Assembly (NCBI GenBank): GCA_018398805.1
Contig: JAGFBZ010001254.1
Coordinates: 372,001 to 436,000, forward strand
Direction: 5' to 3'
Source of the DNA: Hirundichthys speculiger
Taxonomy: Eukaryota > Chordata > Actinopteri > Beloniformes > Exocoetidae
DNA length: 64,000 nucleotides
Part shown: piece after piece, positions 48,668 to 62,015 of the stretch
Layout: each line of letters starts with the position of its first letter
How positions within the stretch are numbered: position 1 is the stretch's first letter
Notes under the pieces: model-generated
The model's input: the letters and a program-made list of their open reading frames with translations, nothing else
Told to the model about the DNA's origin: nothing
Database searches by the model: none
Translations under genes and position numbers: made by a program

Positions 48668-51600
48668 CTATGATATTAACTCCCATTGCCTTTCACTTAT
48701 TCCGATCTCATCTGTCCATACATCCTCATTTCAGATGTCCCGACTGAACTGGCATCTGAATTGATGACCACCGGAGCTTAAACGAGGACTGGTGGAGCTC
48801 CAGCCAACTCTGCCAGGACCCCTGGTCGCTTGTTTGCCCAGCGGAGTCCGATCCTAGACTCAAGGTCGAGACGCGTCTGCACACACAGCGAAACTCAGTT
48901 GACTCGTAGTCCAGTTAGTCAACCTGGAAGGATCCAGAAGTAAAGGCTGCTTGACTAGAGAACCCAGCTGTTTCAAGAGGTAGTAGCCAACAAGCTAGAG
49001 GCCATCTGGCTGGCTATTCTCCAGTTAGCCCTGGTTAGCAGCCTTCAACCAGGGCGAAGGGAGCTGTTTCTGGGTGCTTAGCTAAGCTTCATCCATGGTA
49101 CCTTCCAGGCCAACCCAGAGCGCCTCATGGTGGTCTGTTAGTACAGCAAAACAAGCCATAATATTTAAAATACGAATGATTATTCTCTGTTACATCATTA
49201 TTCACAGCTACGCAGTATATTGCAGCCCCTGGTGCTCAGTTGAGGTACTGCTAAATTTTTCAACCTCCTTGTTGATGACAGACTACCAAAGCTGCATGTA
49301 GATCCTTGCCCTTAGCAGGTTAAAGCAGAGGTGGAAAATTGTTGGATAGATGAGTACAGCAAAGCTTTACATTAACACACTCACATGAACTGTCATCCAA
49401 ACCCAATAACACACAACAATATCACCATACATTGGATAATAACAGTTTCAGCAAAGTATTCTTACAAACAGTGCCCACCTGCTTTTGCTTCTGTGTAGTA
49501 AACTCAGATGAATACTACTGAGGCTGAAGAAAGTAAGATTGAGACTCAGAAAGTAATTTTTCAACTGTATAAAAATTTCATTTCATATGCTGCCGTACTC
49601 CCCGACAAAACCACCTCTTTCTTCCCAGAATACTTAACAACTTCAATACAGATCTTATAAAATATGTATTTATTCATATTGCAATATACAGTATATTGCA
49701 GAAAAATAAAACACCACAATGTCAGTTATTCTTAATATCTTGTATTCCTTTCCCTGAGGATGAAAGTCAGTAACTCTAAATGACGATCTGCAGTTGAACA
49801 TCGTACAAAAACGACACTGAAGGCTTCAAGACAGTACATCTGCACAATCCCCCAAAGTCCCCTAATCCAGCAGTACATGCTCTAAAGCTGCTTAATATCT
49901 AAATATAAGGACATCCCAATCACAGTTGTTGGTCTACTGATGTGGTGGTGAGGGCAGACTTGCTGGATATTTCCATCCAGTAAGTCTGGAGTGCATTTCA
50001 AGCATTAAACACCTCATCGTAAATCCACCTCCCAGGTTCCAGTTTTTAAATATGCTGGAAAGCCATTGTTTTAACTGTGAGATGATGATGAAGTGTTAAG
50101 AGATAACAAGTGGGGAGAGGGTAAATTATCTAAAGTGATTCCTCACACCTATCTCTGACCAAAATAATGACCATAACAGAAAACCAGTGACATTAAGCAT
50201 CAAGCTGCTGTGCAAAATCCATTAAATTTTCTCTGATGACATTAGGATAATGGATTAATTTCATTTAGCTCAGTGTTGGACCTTTTGGTTAAAATAAAAC
50301 AATCCAATCTGAGGACAGTGACAAAGAGTGAAGATGTCCGTGAACCACAACAAATAGAAGATTCAGGGTTGCGGCCTCAAAAAGAAAAAAAGAAAACATC
50401 GCAGATCATCGTCTGATTGTTGGATGCAATTACAATTACCCTCCATGCTGGAAACTATACGTTGTCATGATGGGGGAAAATATTTTGATCTAGAGCAGCA
50501 ATGCTGAAGGAAAATATGCTGCAAGTCTAAAATGATGAAGCTATTAAGAGACCCATGATTTGTGCTGGTTATTAATGTGATGACAATATTGTTACATCCC
50601 TGGTCTGAGTTATTCCAGCCTAAGTATGAAAGAAGTTCCAATCTCTGCTTAAAGTGGATTAAACTACTTTTTCTGTCATATTTATCCTTCCCATCCAAGT
50701 CCAAAGTAAGGCAGTGCTAATTCAGCACAGCCTGAATACCGAGGGCAATTTCTCACCACAGTCATCCACATAAGCAGCTCAAACTCGAAACCTCCAAAGA
50801 ACCTGGTACTTAGGGTAATGATCTGGCAGACAGTCTAGGGCAGGTTTATGCTAATTTCTATATTCGCGCAAACAGCTTTTTTTTTTTTTTTTTTTTTTTT
50901 CAAAAATTCAGCATGTAACTGAAATTAACGGAGCATGTGAGAAGCTCAGCAGTTTCAAAACGCACACTCAAGCATTCTTGTGATCGCATCCACCTCATCT
51001 TTTTAAGGGCACATCAGTGCGTAACTGCACTTTGATGTTAAGCTTAAGAGAATAAGAATGGGAGGAGTCAAAGTAAGATCAATAACATCTAATATTAGAA
51101 GATCTTTGATTTAGATCAGACGGCATCTTCAAAGAAAAGACTGAGCGGAGCCTCTCCTGCCTTCAGCAACACTGTCTGAGCTCCTATGACAGAAATTCCA
51201 ACACTTTTTGTAGGAAGCTGTGGAAACTGCAGATGACCTCCTGCTTTATGAAAAGATTCAGCTTGAAGACTGTTTAGTCGTGACTCAGTGCAGGAATGTA
51301 ACAGCGCAGCAGCATGTAGTGAAACATACCTGTGAGTCAGTATATGAGTTTAAGCACACTTGGAAATTATTCCATGGGGGCCAACAACAACACCACTCCA
51401 CAGACAACCGTAAAAGAAAATGATTTGTCTATGTCATCATATTTGTCTTTGTTGTTTTTTTTAACCATATATGATATTGCTCTACCGTGAGGAGATGCCT
51501 AAAAATATTCCTCGAGTTTTTGAAAGCAAGACGGTTTGACATGACAGAAGAGGCACAGGCGTGATCAAAGGGTTCATGCATCTTGAACATTGGGAAAGAG

Positions 51601-53300
51601 ACATGAGGAGGTAAGAAAATTGAAAAACGGCGAGATAGAAAACTAGAAAACATATCCCTTCCTTCAACACTACATCCCACAGATCATATTGGTTTCTTTC
51701 ACATCTTTTCAAACATTTCTGCTTGGAGACAGCAAACATGCATTTGGCAGTATCACATCTTTTGAAAATGTGACAAGTGTTTGTTTGTACATTTACTGAT
51801 ATTTGATTTTTGAATTAACGTAATTAATACAGAATATAATATTACTGTCAGGTTTTAGACAAGTTTAAGTTGTACCTAACATGCTTGGATTTCCAGCCTC
51901 TCCTCCCCTCAGATAATATAATCATCATTTTGATACACACTAAAGAAAGAGTCAGTAAGGGTTCAGTATGTACACAATATAATTTACCCTTTTTTAATAT
52001 TCTACTAACTATTTATCATTTAGATAATATACAAATTAAAAAAAAAAAAAAACTTTGAGTGTTGCATGCCAGAAACAAACCAAAACAAATAAAATTCAAA
52101 ACTAAAACTAGCAGTAAATAAGAATAAATTCATTTGAGTGTCAAGCTCACCAAAGCAACTGTTGGGCCTGGTTTTAAAGACTCTCTTTGCAATAGCCTTT
52201 TTTCCCCCAAAATACAATGGTTTATTTGGTGGAGAAAGATCTGGAAGTTCACCTGCTCCAGATTTCATGACATCCACTGCCAAAACAGAGAAACAGAGAG
52301 GGAGAGGCTTCGTCCTCTTTTAAGGATGTCGTTATTCCAACATAAACTAAACCAGAAAATAGTTTTCCCCTGAATTAATGTTCATAATTGATTATATTTA
52401 TTATGATATGGCAGGCTTCCAGATTATGCCAAAGCATAACCATTTAAAAGAAAAACATTTTATATCCTTTTTTCAGAAGTCGACAAAAATATCCTAATGC
52501 CCCCATAAAAAAGGATTTGATAGCCATTAAGCTAGTTATTACCAAGCTTTTACTCGTGAACGAAGATGGAGTTCCTGAACCGACCGCCCACACCAAAATG
52601 ATGACCTACTGACTTGCAATTTTCTTCTCAAATGCTTACATTGCCCCCATCCACAGCTGATCTAGAGACGGTTAGTATTAATCTATCTTTTAGGGATAAA
52701 ATCGTCTTCAGTCATGTGCTGAACTTTCCCTGGTTATTAAAATGATGCATCACAATAGTGTTGTCACTGAGGCATCATAAGGCAAAAGTACTGTTCATTT
52801 TTTTTCTATATAATACTGGAAAGGTGCTGCTAGTGGCTGCATTTGAAACTGCACATGATAGTTGCATCTCCACTAGCAAAGGTCTGTATCCCATAATGCA
52901 ATGGACCACTACAGTGGAAGGTGGTACAGTGGTCACGTGGCCAGCTTCTGTTTATGCCAGAGCATGCTCGAGTTTACAGTGGCATACTATGTACTCATCA
53001 TACTGCATACTGTGTTGTATGTGCAGTATGTAGCGTGTGGTTTTGAAAGTGGCCAGGTATTCAGCATCCACGTACTCACACATTGACAGCTGTGAGTATG
53101 TAGTGTGAATACGCTGCAGTCATAGCTGTGAAATGCTTTACTACCGAACAATTTACATAAGAAACAATTAACACAAACATCAGGAGCAGGACCAGCACAA
53201 ACAGCCATGCTAATGCTAAGTAGCTGGTTCAAATATTTCTATATGAAAATAAATCTATATGCAATGTTTTTTTTGTCTTTTGATGAGTGTAGATGTCCTA
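48668..53300. other. pcp4 intron 1, unassigned
   Basis: Poly(T) at 50878-50900 and short A/T tracts. No gene or element ends recognised. Confidence 0.45.
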
Positions 53301-53307
53301 CTAATCA

Positions 53308-53342
53308 TGCCACATGTGGCTAAATATTAGCCACATGTGGCA
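53308..53342. repeat. perfect 16-bp hairpin with 3-nt loop
   Basis: Arm TGCCACATGTGGCTAA, loop ATA, arm TTAGCCACATGTGGCA, with no mismatch. Each arm also contains the palindrome CCACATGTGG with an E-box (CACATGTG). Confidence 0.97.
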
Positions 53343-53599
53343 CACCATTTTTCCATCAACAATAATTTCCAGAACTTCTGGAGCCTTGGTCAGTTTGAGA
53401 TAATGCCACCCTCTCATAGCATCCACAAATTAGAGTCAAAACATGTATTCATCTTGATAAATTTTCCATTCTGGATTCTATCCTGTCTAGAGTCAGGGCC
53501 GGAGCCTTTTCCAGCTGTCACGGTGTGTGAAGCAGCGTACACCCTGGACGGGCTGCCAGTACTGCTGCAGCGGAGGTCTCCAAAACTGAGAAACCAAAG

Positions 53600-56500
53600 C
53601 TGTTTCTGAAACCCTACACTACACTTTCCATTACTCTGGGATACTACATTTTGTTTATTTATTGTATAAATTCATTTGCATTCCTGTGACCGTAGGACAA
53701 ACCCAAATGTTGCGCAAAATGTTACCATTTATGGAGCAATATTGCACCACACAAGCACTGGGCCAGGCTACACAGGAAATAATGTCCCACAAATGTAGTT
53801 AACTCAGCTGTTATAGCAATAACCCCTGAATTCAAGTGTAAATACCATGTTTCACTTTGCTAGACATGATATTGTTTTTAAATTAGCTCACAGTTGTTGT
53901 TCACAACAGTGCATGAATGTGCACTGTTGACCAAATACCATGATGATTGTTTATTCACTCAATAGTATATTTAGAGATAACTTAATAATTGGAGTACAGT
54001 ACATAATTATAAGCTTTTAAAAACCACCAACAGCTTCTGTATTTTGCAGTTTGCCTTAGTTTTAAATCTAGTAACTGATGACTGTTCAAATGTTACCTTT
54101 GCTGCGGGTGGTGTTAACAAACGGCTGGCTCATGGCTTCAATACCATATATTGAAATAATATAAAAGGCTCTATAAACATTTTTTCCAAATGTTAATGGA
54201 TCACTTGGAATTACTCAGTCATATCTACTGAATATCAGAGCTGCATTACTCACAGACTTTAAATAGGAATCTGTTGAGCATTTCTGCCATGACCATGTAT
54301 CAGAGGTTTTTTTTTGTTTTTTTTTAAAGAAAAAAAAATACACAATCAAAAAAAAACTTATAAAGCACCCATCAAGCTATAGTTTAAAATTTCAAGCTGG
54401 GTATTTTACAGATGAGTATTATTGCTTCAGATTCATCCACTTTGCACCTGACCGTTTCTGTCTCGCACATTTGCTTGTTCTTTCCTCCTTTACACGGACA
54501 TCCCAGCAGGCATGAGAAGCTCTATGGACTCATGGTACCTTGTTCGGTTCATTCATCGAGAAAAAAAAAGAGTGAAGTGACAAAAGGTTCGATTAAGATA
54601 GTGGGAAAAAAGCATGAAGTAGTTTCTGAGTAGCATACCTCTGGGCATGTGTGTGCAGATGAGAGGAGGAAGATGGAGGTGGAGATGGAGATGGGGGGAA
54701 AAGGGAGGGAGCACTGCAGTGCTGACCGCTGTAGGACTCATCCACCCAGAACATGCTGAACTACTCTGCTTCTGTTAAATCAACTTTCGAGACTGAACAC
54801 ATCTTTCATTTGACTGACTGCACCTTTACTTTGCACAGCCCTCACAGAAACACAAACCAAGCACAAATACCCCCTCTTCTTCCTCTTTTAATCAACCGTA
54901 CAGCTTCTCTTTACTCTGCACATTATTACCAAATAAAAGACCTGGGTGATTTCACTGCCGGCGAGAGATTCAATTATTCAAAAGCTGTTATAGCTTGTAT
55001 TGTGTGTACACTCTGAGTTCATCTTTTATTGAGGCAGCCAGTGACTGACTTGTTTTAAGCAGCTTTCAGGGCAGTAAGGGGATGCCTGTCACTGATCCGT
55101 TTGAGGGAGTGACAAACTGCGTACTAGACTGCAGAATTGAACTTGAATGGACCTACCGGCTTCTGAACTTGAAGGGATCTGTTGGTGCGTTTGGACGTTT
55201 TTTTTTTTTACACAGGTGCCTCTAAGTTTGAACCCGCACACATGCAATGTGAGGCTGAACAACTCAGACAGCTTATCCTTTATTTAAGTATCTGTGCCTG
55301 TGTTTTCCCAACTTCAGTACATACAATGTGAAACAGGATTTTCTTTATTTGCTTCTAGAATGTGAATAAATACACAAATAAAATAAAACAAGAATACTCC
55401 TGCTGTGGAAATGACCCTTAAAAGTGTTTGAATTACTGTCACACTTTAAGATCACTTCTTCATGCTCAGTCTGACTTCGGTCACAAGGAAAATTTTAGCA
55501 GCAATATAATTTTTTTAATACAGCAAGCATAAGATTTTTGTCAATGTTAGTAGCTTTTCTTGACTAAAAATATATGAGTCATTTCTCATATATTGCTTTT
55601 ACTGTCAGGAACTGAGGTGTTGATTTTTTTTATTTTTTTTTTTTCATGTTTCCACAACCTGCCAATGTGTCCGAGGATCTGAAACAACAGTAGGAGTAGT
55701 TGGAATTATATTAGTGTTTAGTAGTGCCATTCAGATGACAAGCAGAAGAAAATATTGGATTTAATCTAAATAAAAATGTCAGATCATTGTCTTTTTTTTT
55801 TTTTTTTTTTTTTGGACATGAACTAGGAAGGACTCACAAATACTTCTGTAAAATCCAATCTCAAAACTCCCTAAAGTCTAAGCCTTAGTGTTGCCCTTGC
55901 AAGGAATAGAAATTCGATTTAAAACAGCAGTTTCTGTCCTCCTACATCCAATTTCAAATGGGCTGAAATATCTCTGAGTGCACTGGATGGGGGAGTGCGC
56001 TGTGGGAAAACCCAGCAGTAGGTTTCTGCTGGAGGCAGATGAACCTCCTGTGATGTGTGACCTCTATACCCGGGACTGCTGCTGCTGCACTGAGACATAA
56101 ACCTACAGTAGCTATACTTGGTGCAATCAAAGTCCAACTGCATAACCAACACTTTAAAAATAAATCCGATTTCATCTGGCTCACTGCGTCCCAGCAGAAA
56201 GGTGTCCAAGTAAGAACTGAACACTGCTCTGCTTGCAATGTGGCGCTCAGTTTAAGCCACATCCCTGTCAGTTGTTGTCACACCACGCTGTAAGGTACAT
56301 AACATAAGCCTGGGCCCCTGAAGTGAACAACACAGTTGTCTTTGGTATATCCATTGTCTCTTCAGGGGGAGTAACGCACAGCGGCGGTGCGTCCTGCTGT
56401 TGCTTCCGCCGCTGCTGCTCGCCAACCTCTGACAGTGCAGCTGTGCAGCATCTGACACTCAGCAATGAATTTTATCCGCGATGCAACAAGATACGAGCAG

Positions 56501-56640
56501 AAACAATATCATTTTACACAAATCCGCCGTGAAGCTCTCGTAGCCATCAAATCTCTCCTAAGTGACACCTCTCTCTGCGCGCACTGGGAAACGCGCGTAA
56601 TTTGGTTAAATCCGACGCTTCTTTGTTTTAAAACATAAAA
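53600..56640. other. pcp4 intron 1 next to exon 1, unassigned
   Basis: Poly(T) at 55791-55814. GC content and CpG frequency rise from about 56330 towards exon 1, as expected near a promoter. The open frames at 55919-56465 look like chance frames in this GC-richer part. Confidence 0.5.
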
Positions 56641-56649
56641 TGATCCTAC

Positions 56650-56658
56650 CTCGCTCAT
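56650..56658 (-). CDS. pcp4: pcp4 exon 1 coding part (start codon, MSE)
   Basis: Three codons, ATG AGC GAG (Met-Ser-Glu), directly followed by a GTAGGA donor. The ATG sits in a strong Kozak context (GGCCACCATGA). Human PCP4 also begins MSERQ, and exon 2 begins RQ, so the join reproduces the known N-terminus in phase 0. The 5' untranslated part extends to about 56730 and contains no upstream ATG. The exon lies 32 kb from exon 2. Confidence 0.94.
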
Positions 56659-56724
56659 GGTGGCCAGTTATCTCGAGGTTTCTCGCTTGCTTCCAGCAGC
56701 AGAAGTTTCAGCCACGGCCGTCTT

Positions 56725-56812
56725 TCAAAGAGTGGCTCGCCGCGGACAGAGGAGCTTTATAAAGTGTTATGCCCAACTCCTCTGTGTCATCACGTCACTC
56801 GTAAACCAATAG
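56725..56812 (-). promoter_or_regulatory. pcp4: pcp4 core promoter (TATA, CRE-like, CCAAT)
   Basis: Read on the minus strand, an inverted CCAAT box (ATTGG, 56806-56810) comes first, then a CRE/ATF-like octamer TGACGTGA (56790-56797), then a TATA element within CTTTATAAAG (56755-56764). Transcription would start about 30 nt further on, near 56730, leaving a 5' UTR of about 70 nt. The spacing is that of a focused vertebrate TATA promoter. CRE use would suit an activity-responsive neuronal gene, but that is inference. Confidence 0.75.
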
Positions 56813-56829
56813 GAACGCCGTGGGCAAAT

Positions 56830-59559
56830 GTGTTTCCCAAGTCGCCACCCAACTTCTTCAAGCAGTCATACGCTGCTGTGTAAGCTTTTTTTTTTTTTTT
56901 TTTTTTTTTTATGATGTTGAAGCCAAGTGGTGCAGCTCTCTCCTGCTGATGAACATCCACTAACTAATATGACAACAGGGAGGATTTGAACGCACCAGTA
57001 ATCGTGGCATCAATACGGAATCATTTTCTCTCAGCATATGTAATTGTTTTTTCCAACTGAGGATGTGTGACCGGCGCGTGAATGTGGGCTTCATACCGAA
57101 GCTCCAAAGTAAAATAATCTAACCCTCGCTTTCTTGAGAAATGTTTCGTCTGTTTGCTGTGTTTACTGGACCCTCGCGCGTTCTTTTGAATCATGGCAGC
57201 ACTTTATGTTCATTTTATTCAATGAAGTATGTTGTGTTAATTGCCTGACATTGACCACATTTATTATGGGATTAATTATGTCTGGTGAAAGTTTACTGTG
57301 GCATAATATGATAATTAATTTCAAAAAAACAGGATATTGAAGTTATTGCATCTTTGAGAGCAAGCTTTGTGTTTCAGCTTTATTCTTTTTTCCAACTGGA
57401 AATCAAAAACAGAAATAATGCCTATTTTTCATTAGTTTATACAATATAATCCTGTTGCTACAGTCAAACAGCAGTTACAATTGCAAATTTAAATTGCAAT
57501 CGTAACTAGTTATTATTTGACTTCATTCCATTCACTTCTTAAAACTGTATGCAAAACAGAAATGCCAAATTGAACATTTAAATAACTTTAAACTCAGTCC
57601 AAAGACTGCAAGATAGAGCCTCCATCTGGTTCCTGTAAATGTAAAGGGATATGGATTCAGACAAACAGGACCAGTGTTCATGACGTACTGATAGGGATGC
57701 AAATTGAAGGCTGGGCAGCTTCCTTATGGACTTTCACTGAAATGCCATGAAGTCTCACTGGGGTTTTGATGGATGGGGAAAAAGAGGAAAATTATAATAA
57801 ATTAAGCCTAACATCCCTGATCTGATCTCTATGTGACTCTGTGCAGCTGTCAAAGCGCCTGACAAGCTTGAACCAATTTGAACTGAAAATGGCTATGGGG
57901 TCTTTGTTCTGCAGGAACAGTCCTCAAAACACTCTGCTTGAGATAGTGCAGCTAGAAGTGGTCGTTTTGCTTTGCCAAGTGCAGCAGATGGTATAGCGGT
58001 TTGTGTGGAAGCTAATAAAAGTTAGAAAAACAGAACACAATCTGTGGTGGCTGCAATGTAGCATTCCAGCCCAGGAAATATCCTCTACGGACACGGAAGA
58101 GAGCTTGGGAAGCAAATCAACTCATGACGGCTGTGGAAAGTGAAAAATGTATGCTGGTTGATGAGACAGGAGAGTGATTTCTGTTAGAGCTGCTGTCTCT
58201 GATTAGATTTGTTGATATGCAGGTTTGTGCAACTTCCTGTGAGTGCATCGGGAGAAGTGTATCAAGAGTTGATTTTTACAGAGATAGGACAACTAAATCA
58301 TAATAGAAGTGGGTTTTGTTTTTGAGATTCTGAAAAATAAAAAGTGAAAAATTGTTCACTGCTGGATATGAAGCTCAGTGAAAAGGTTTTCAGGAATTCT
58401 CAGTCCACCCCACATATTCGTATTCTAAGAGCGCCTTGGGATTAAACCAAACCCATGTTGCTCTAAAATCTCAATGCACTTTTCTGCAGTCATGGTGCAG
58501 TCACAGTAGTGTAAATAAATTTTGCCAAGGGCACTGATGCACCCCCGTACTATTAAGGAGACTGGCTGACAAGAGTGAAAAAACTCAAATCTGCATCACT
58601 GAGTTGTCTGAAAACAATGCATATTTCCACTGTCTGCTGATCTACCTTATATAGGCCTGTTGACAAAATTAATGTTTTTTTTGTTTGTTTGTTTGTTTTT
58701 TTGTTGTTTTTTTTTTTTTTGCAGATGAAGGTTTATGTTTCATTTGAGAATGTAACTCCGTATTGTCGTGCATGGCAAAGGTTTCCCAAAACAATCCCCT
58801 TAAAACGTGGTCATACAAGCTGTTGATGGATGATTGTTTTTGATGCAGTGTCATCTGAAGGATCAGACATTAGAGTCCATCTTAGGCTTGTGTGCTTGCC
58901 CTTTATGAACTGAAATTCCTCCAGATTCAGAGTTGTTTAATATTATGCACTGTACAAGCAGCTGAAATGAGTTTCCCATGAAGAGGAGGTCTCACAGAAG
59001 TATGGAATTTACTGTTTAGGAATACAACAATTTTAGGCAAAGTACCTCCAATTTCAGAGGTTCAAAAGTATCATTATATCTGGCTGAAGTCTGCAGTTCA
59101 TAGATATCACCAAATTCCAAGTTTCCTCCCTGGAGATGCTTAACTAGGCTTCATTGCAGCCACCTTCAGTCGGTGCTTCCTTGTTGGCCTTTCTGCCTTT
59201 AGTCCTGTCTTTATTAACTGAAAAACAGGGTCTGCTGCAGGAATGTCTAATGCAATCACACAGAGACCAAAACTAAAAAACTAAGCTGCATCAAGATTTA
59301 TTTCAAATGAAAAAAAAGGAAAAAAGAAAATCAAAGAGTGAATTTAAGATAAAAGACAAATTAGAAGCAAATATTTGTTACGATGTTCTTGTTCGTCTTC
59401 ATCTCAAAAACATTCCTCATGTAGGTGTTTACTGTCAAACATAGGGAGCATTGAAGCAGCTTGTATACATGGCTGGATCACTGTTTCAGGGATGAAAGTG
59501 TGCATGGGTATAAGGCAGTCATACTTTGCCTTGTGTGTGTCGCTACTTTAGAGTTTGAT
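56830..59559. other. upstream of pcp4, unassigned
   Basis: Poly(T) at 56886-56910 and T/G-rich tract at 58675-58720. No gene recognised. Confidence 0.45.
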
Positions 59560-59719
59560 CAACCCCTTTTAGACATTTATACGTGCTCTTTCTGTGCCAA
59601 CTACAAACAGTTTATTAAGAAGTTCAAGCTCAGTTTCTGAACTCTAAAACTGGCAAATCACTGGGTAAACTTGGCAAAAGGTATGCTCAATTTTTAATCA
59701 AAAGTTGAATTTAGAAGCT

Positions 59720-60095
59720 GTTACAGAGACCTGGTCTATCCCCAACAGAATCAAAATTACAAAATTACATGTGTGCTCTATCAGGCTGAGATCAGGTGAC
59801 TGACTAGGCTCACTGAAGACTATTTCATGTCATTGCCCTCAAAATGTCTTGAGTCACACTTGCAGAATTTTTAGTGACATCATCCACTTGCACTGTGAAC
59901 CACTGTGACCTATCAGTTTTACAGTATTTGGCTGAATGTGAGCAAGAAGTATAGCCCTGTGGAACTCAGAATCAAACTTTCTACTTTCGTCAGTAGCCAC
60001 ATCATCAATACATACCAATGAACCTGTTCCATTGACAACCACGTGTGCCACAACACTGCCTCCACCATGCTTGACACTTGATGTGGTATGCTTTT
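59720..60095 (-). pseudogene. Tc1-like transposase fragment
   Basis: On the minus strand the reading is SVKHGGGSVVAHVVVNGTG, then SLVCIDDVATDES, then a block ending IQPNTVKLIGHSGSQ. The KHGGGSV block and the following segment are conserved in the DDE domain of one fish Tc1 group. The catalytic D-N-D-P region is mutated to VDDVTKN in another frame, and the rest is scrambled. Flanking 59730-59850 contains more of the same element. Not functional. Confidence 0.75.
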
Positions 60096-60099
60096 GGAG

Positions 60100-60240
60100 T
60101 AGGGATGGGCATTTTATTTGATGCGGAATCAGTGCATCAATGCAACGGTCTATGGTTAAATTGCATCGGTTAGAGTGGAGTGGATTAGAAACTGGGCTGA
60201 AACCACAATGTATCGCCGTGTAAAAGCTTTACATCGGTAA
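60100..60240. mobile_element. possible hAT terminus
   Basis: AGTAGGGATGGGCAT followed by GCATC/GATGC repeats resembles a hAT end. The partner end was not found, possibly because of the adjacent element at 60273. Confidence 0.35.
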
Positions 60241-60272
60241 AATCTGATGTCATGTTATTATATATAAATAAT

Positions 60273-61413
60273 TAGGGCTGGGTAACGATTAAAAATTTTA
60301 ATCGTGATTAATCGCATGATTTCCCTGATTAATCACGATTAATCGCATTGTATTCTAAAAATCAAATAATGAATTTAAAAGTAGTGTAAAGGTCACTTTT
60401 ATTTAAATGTTCTGCTGCCATATGAACTAAAGTGCCATAATATTTATTGTTCAAACAGTTTTAACATCAGCACTTGCCAGTAACACATACTTTGTGTAAA
60501 TTTCATCTTAAAAAATGTAAAATAAAATAAAGCTTATTGCCAGGGCATTAATGACATCCTGTTTTTTTTTTTTTTTTTTTAAAAAGACAAAAAAGGTCTA
60601 CCAACAAAATCCTAACAATCTAGAGGCCACAGTCATAACATTAAAACAGGTCATTTCTGAGATAACAGCAGAAACTTTTAGGGGACTTCAACTTGGCAGT
60701 TGTTACAAATAACCTTGTTTCTGTTGAATTGTCCCCTGGGAGAACTTTAAAATAAAAACATCCATGTTAAAGTTCTACAACTTTATCAGTGTATCATTTA
60801 GAGGTTTTTTTTTTCTATTTTTGATTGTTAATCAAAAACTTAAAAAATTAAAAAGTGACTTTTTTTTCCTTTTTTTTAATCTAACACAAAAAAAAATGCC
60901 TGTTTTTTTATATTTCAATTTTAGCAAACAGGCAACTGTTTTAATATTTTATTGTCTGGTTTACGTGACCCAGAAATGGCTTTGTTTTATAATCAAGGAC
61001 TAGACTGTCTGTTGTCATTACACATCTGTGCCACTAGATGGAGCCACACTGAAGTAACCAGTAAGAGAACAGCAGGACAGTGAACACATGGGGCAGATCT
61101 GATGTAACATGAAAGAATGACATCATCTTGAACAAAGGGATTTGAAAGATTTTTTTTCAGACAGAATTGTTAATATTGCTACTTGAGTTGGTACTCGAAC
61201 TGTAAAGTACATAGATATTTACCGCTCTCCGTGTCTGTTTTAGTTTTGCCGGCCAATTGTCTTCCGGTTCCACAGCAGCCAGTAACAGACTTTTCAAAAC
61301 AAAATCACTTGAGCAACATGCGATAACGCGTGGTAAAATAAATTTTGGCGTTAATAAATTAATGCGATAACGCCTTTGGAATTATGCGTTATTATACGCG
61401 TTATCCGTCCTTA
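60273..61413. mobile_element. hAT-like non-autonomous element (probable)
   Basis: It begins TAGGGCTGGGTAACGATT with ATTAATCGTGATTAATCGC repeats and ends with GCGATAACGC and 'ATACGCGTTATCCGTCCTTA' repeats. The ends match imperfectly (about 11 of 15) and no clear 8-bp duplication is visible, so the boundaries are tentative. No coding domain. Confidence 0.55.
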
Positions 61414-61645
61414 CAAGTCCTCGGCCATGTAAGATATGCCATCTTGCTACAAAGTACACAGGCAGCACAACCAACTTGATAACTCACCTGAAGTGAAGAG
61501 ACGGTGTGGCTGAAGAATCTCCCTGCAACACCTCATGCTACCAGTAGCTCCAGTGGCGCTAACACACAACAGCCATGCACCAGTAATTTTTTTCCAAACT
61601 CCGCTGGGCAGAAACCGCTCACGCCAAGGTAATAAGTAAAGCCAT

Positions 61646-61649
<4 letters not shown>

Positions 61650-61680
<31 letters not shown>
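61650..61680. repeat. poly(A) tract
   Basis: About 31 consecutive A. Confidence 0.95.
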
Positions 61681-61682
<2 letters not shown>

Positions 61683-61951
61683 TATTTGTCTTAAGTTTTC
61701 TGTTATGATAATGGAGAGGCTCCTCCAACACACTGGATAAGTTTGTCAACAAACTGGGTATTGTAGATAATCATTTTAGAATAAATGTTGACGTTATGAC
61801 AGAGGAAGAAAGGAACATGTCCAAATGAACCAGTCCAGCTTTCCCCTATCCAGGTCCATTTCGACATGTTCCTTTCTTCCTCCGTTGCTCCCATCATGCC
61901 TGCACATGGTACAGACATGGCATACTGGACATAAAAATATTATGTGGGTTC

Positions 61952-61960
61952 TTTTTTTTT

Positions 61961-62015
<55 letters not shown>

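Larger units (their letters stand above)
10235..56730 (-). other. pcp4: pcp4 gene (three coding exons, minus strand)
   Basis: Whole-gene span of the only host gene recognised. Coding exons are 56650-56658, 24241-24292 and 10822-10952, each bounded by GT-AG sites on the minus strand, with introns of 32,357 and 13,288 bp. Joined, they give a 63-residue protein with the PCP4/PEP-19 layout: a short polar N-terminus, an acidic segment (residues 29-41) and an incomplete IQ motif (about 43-58). PCP4 is a cytosolic neuronal protein that binds calmodulin and speeds calcium exchange at its C-lobe; that role is family knowledge. The 5' limit is inferred from the TATA box and the 3' limit from the poly(A) signal, so both ends are approximate. 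The acidic stretch and the IQ sequence match PCP4 better than its paralogue PCP4L1. Confidence 0.93.

Noticed and set aside
53488..53590. Further SINE-like copy ('CACCCTGGACGGGCTGCCAG')
   Set aside because: Only about 80 bp vaguely similar; too short to support a separate feature.
55919..56532. Several overlapping frames near the promoter
   Set aside because: GC-richer promoter-proximal DNA gives long chance frames on both strands; none has a recognised motif.
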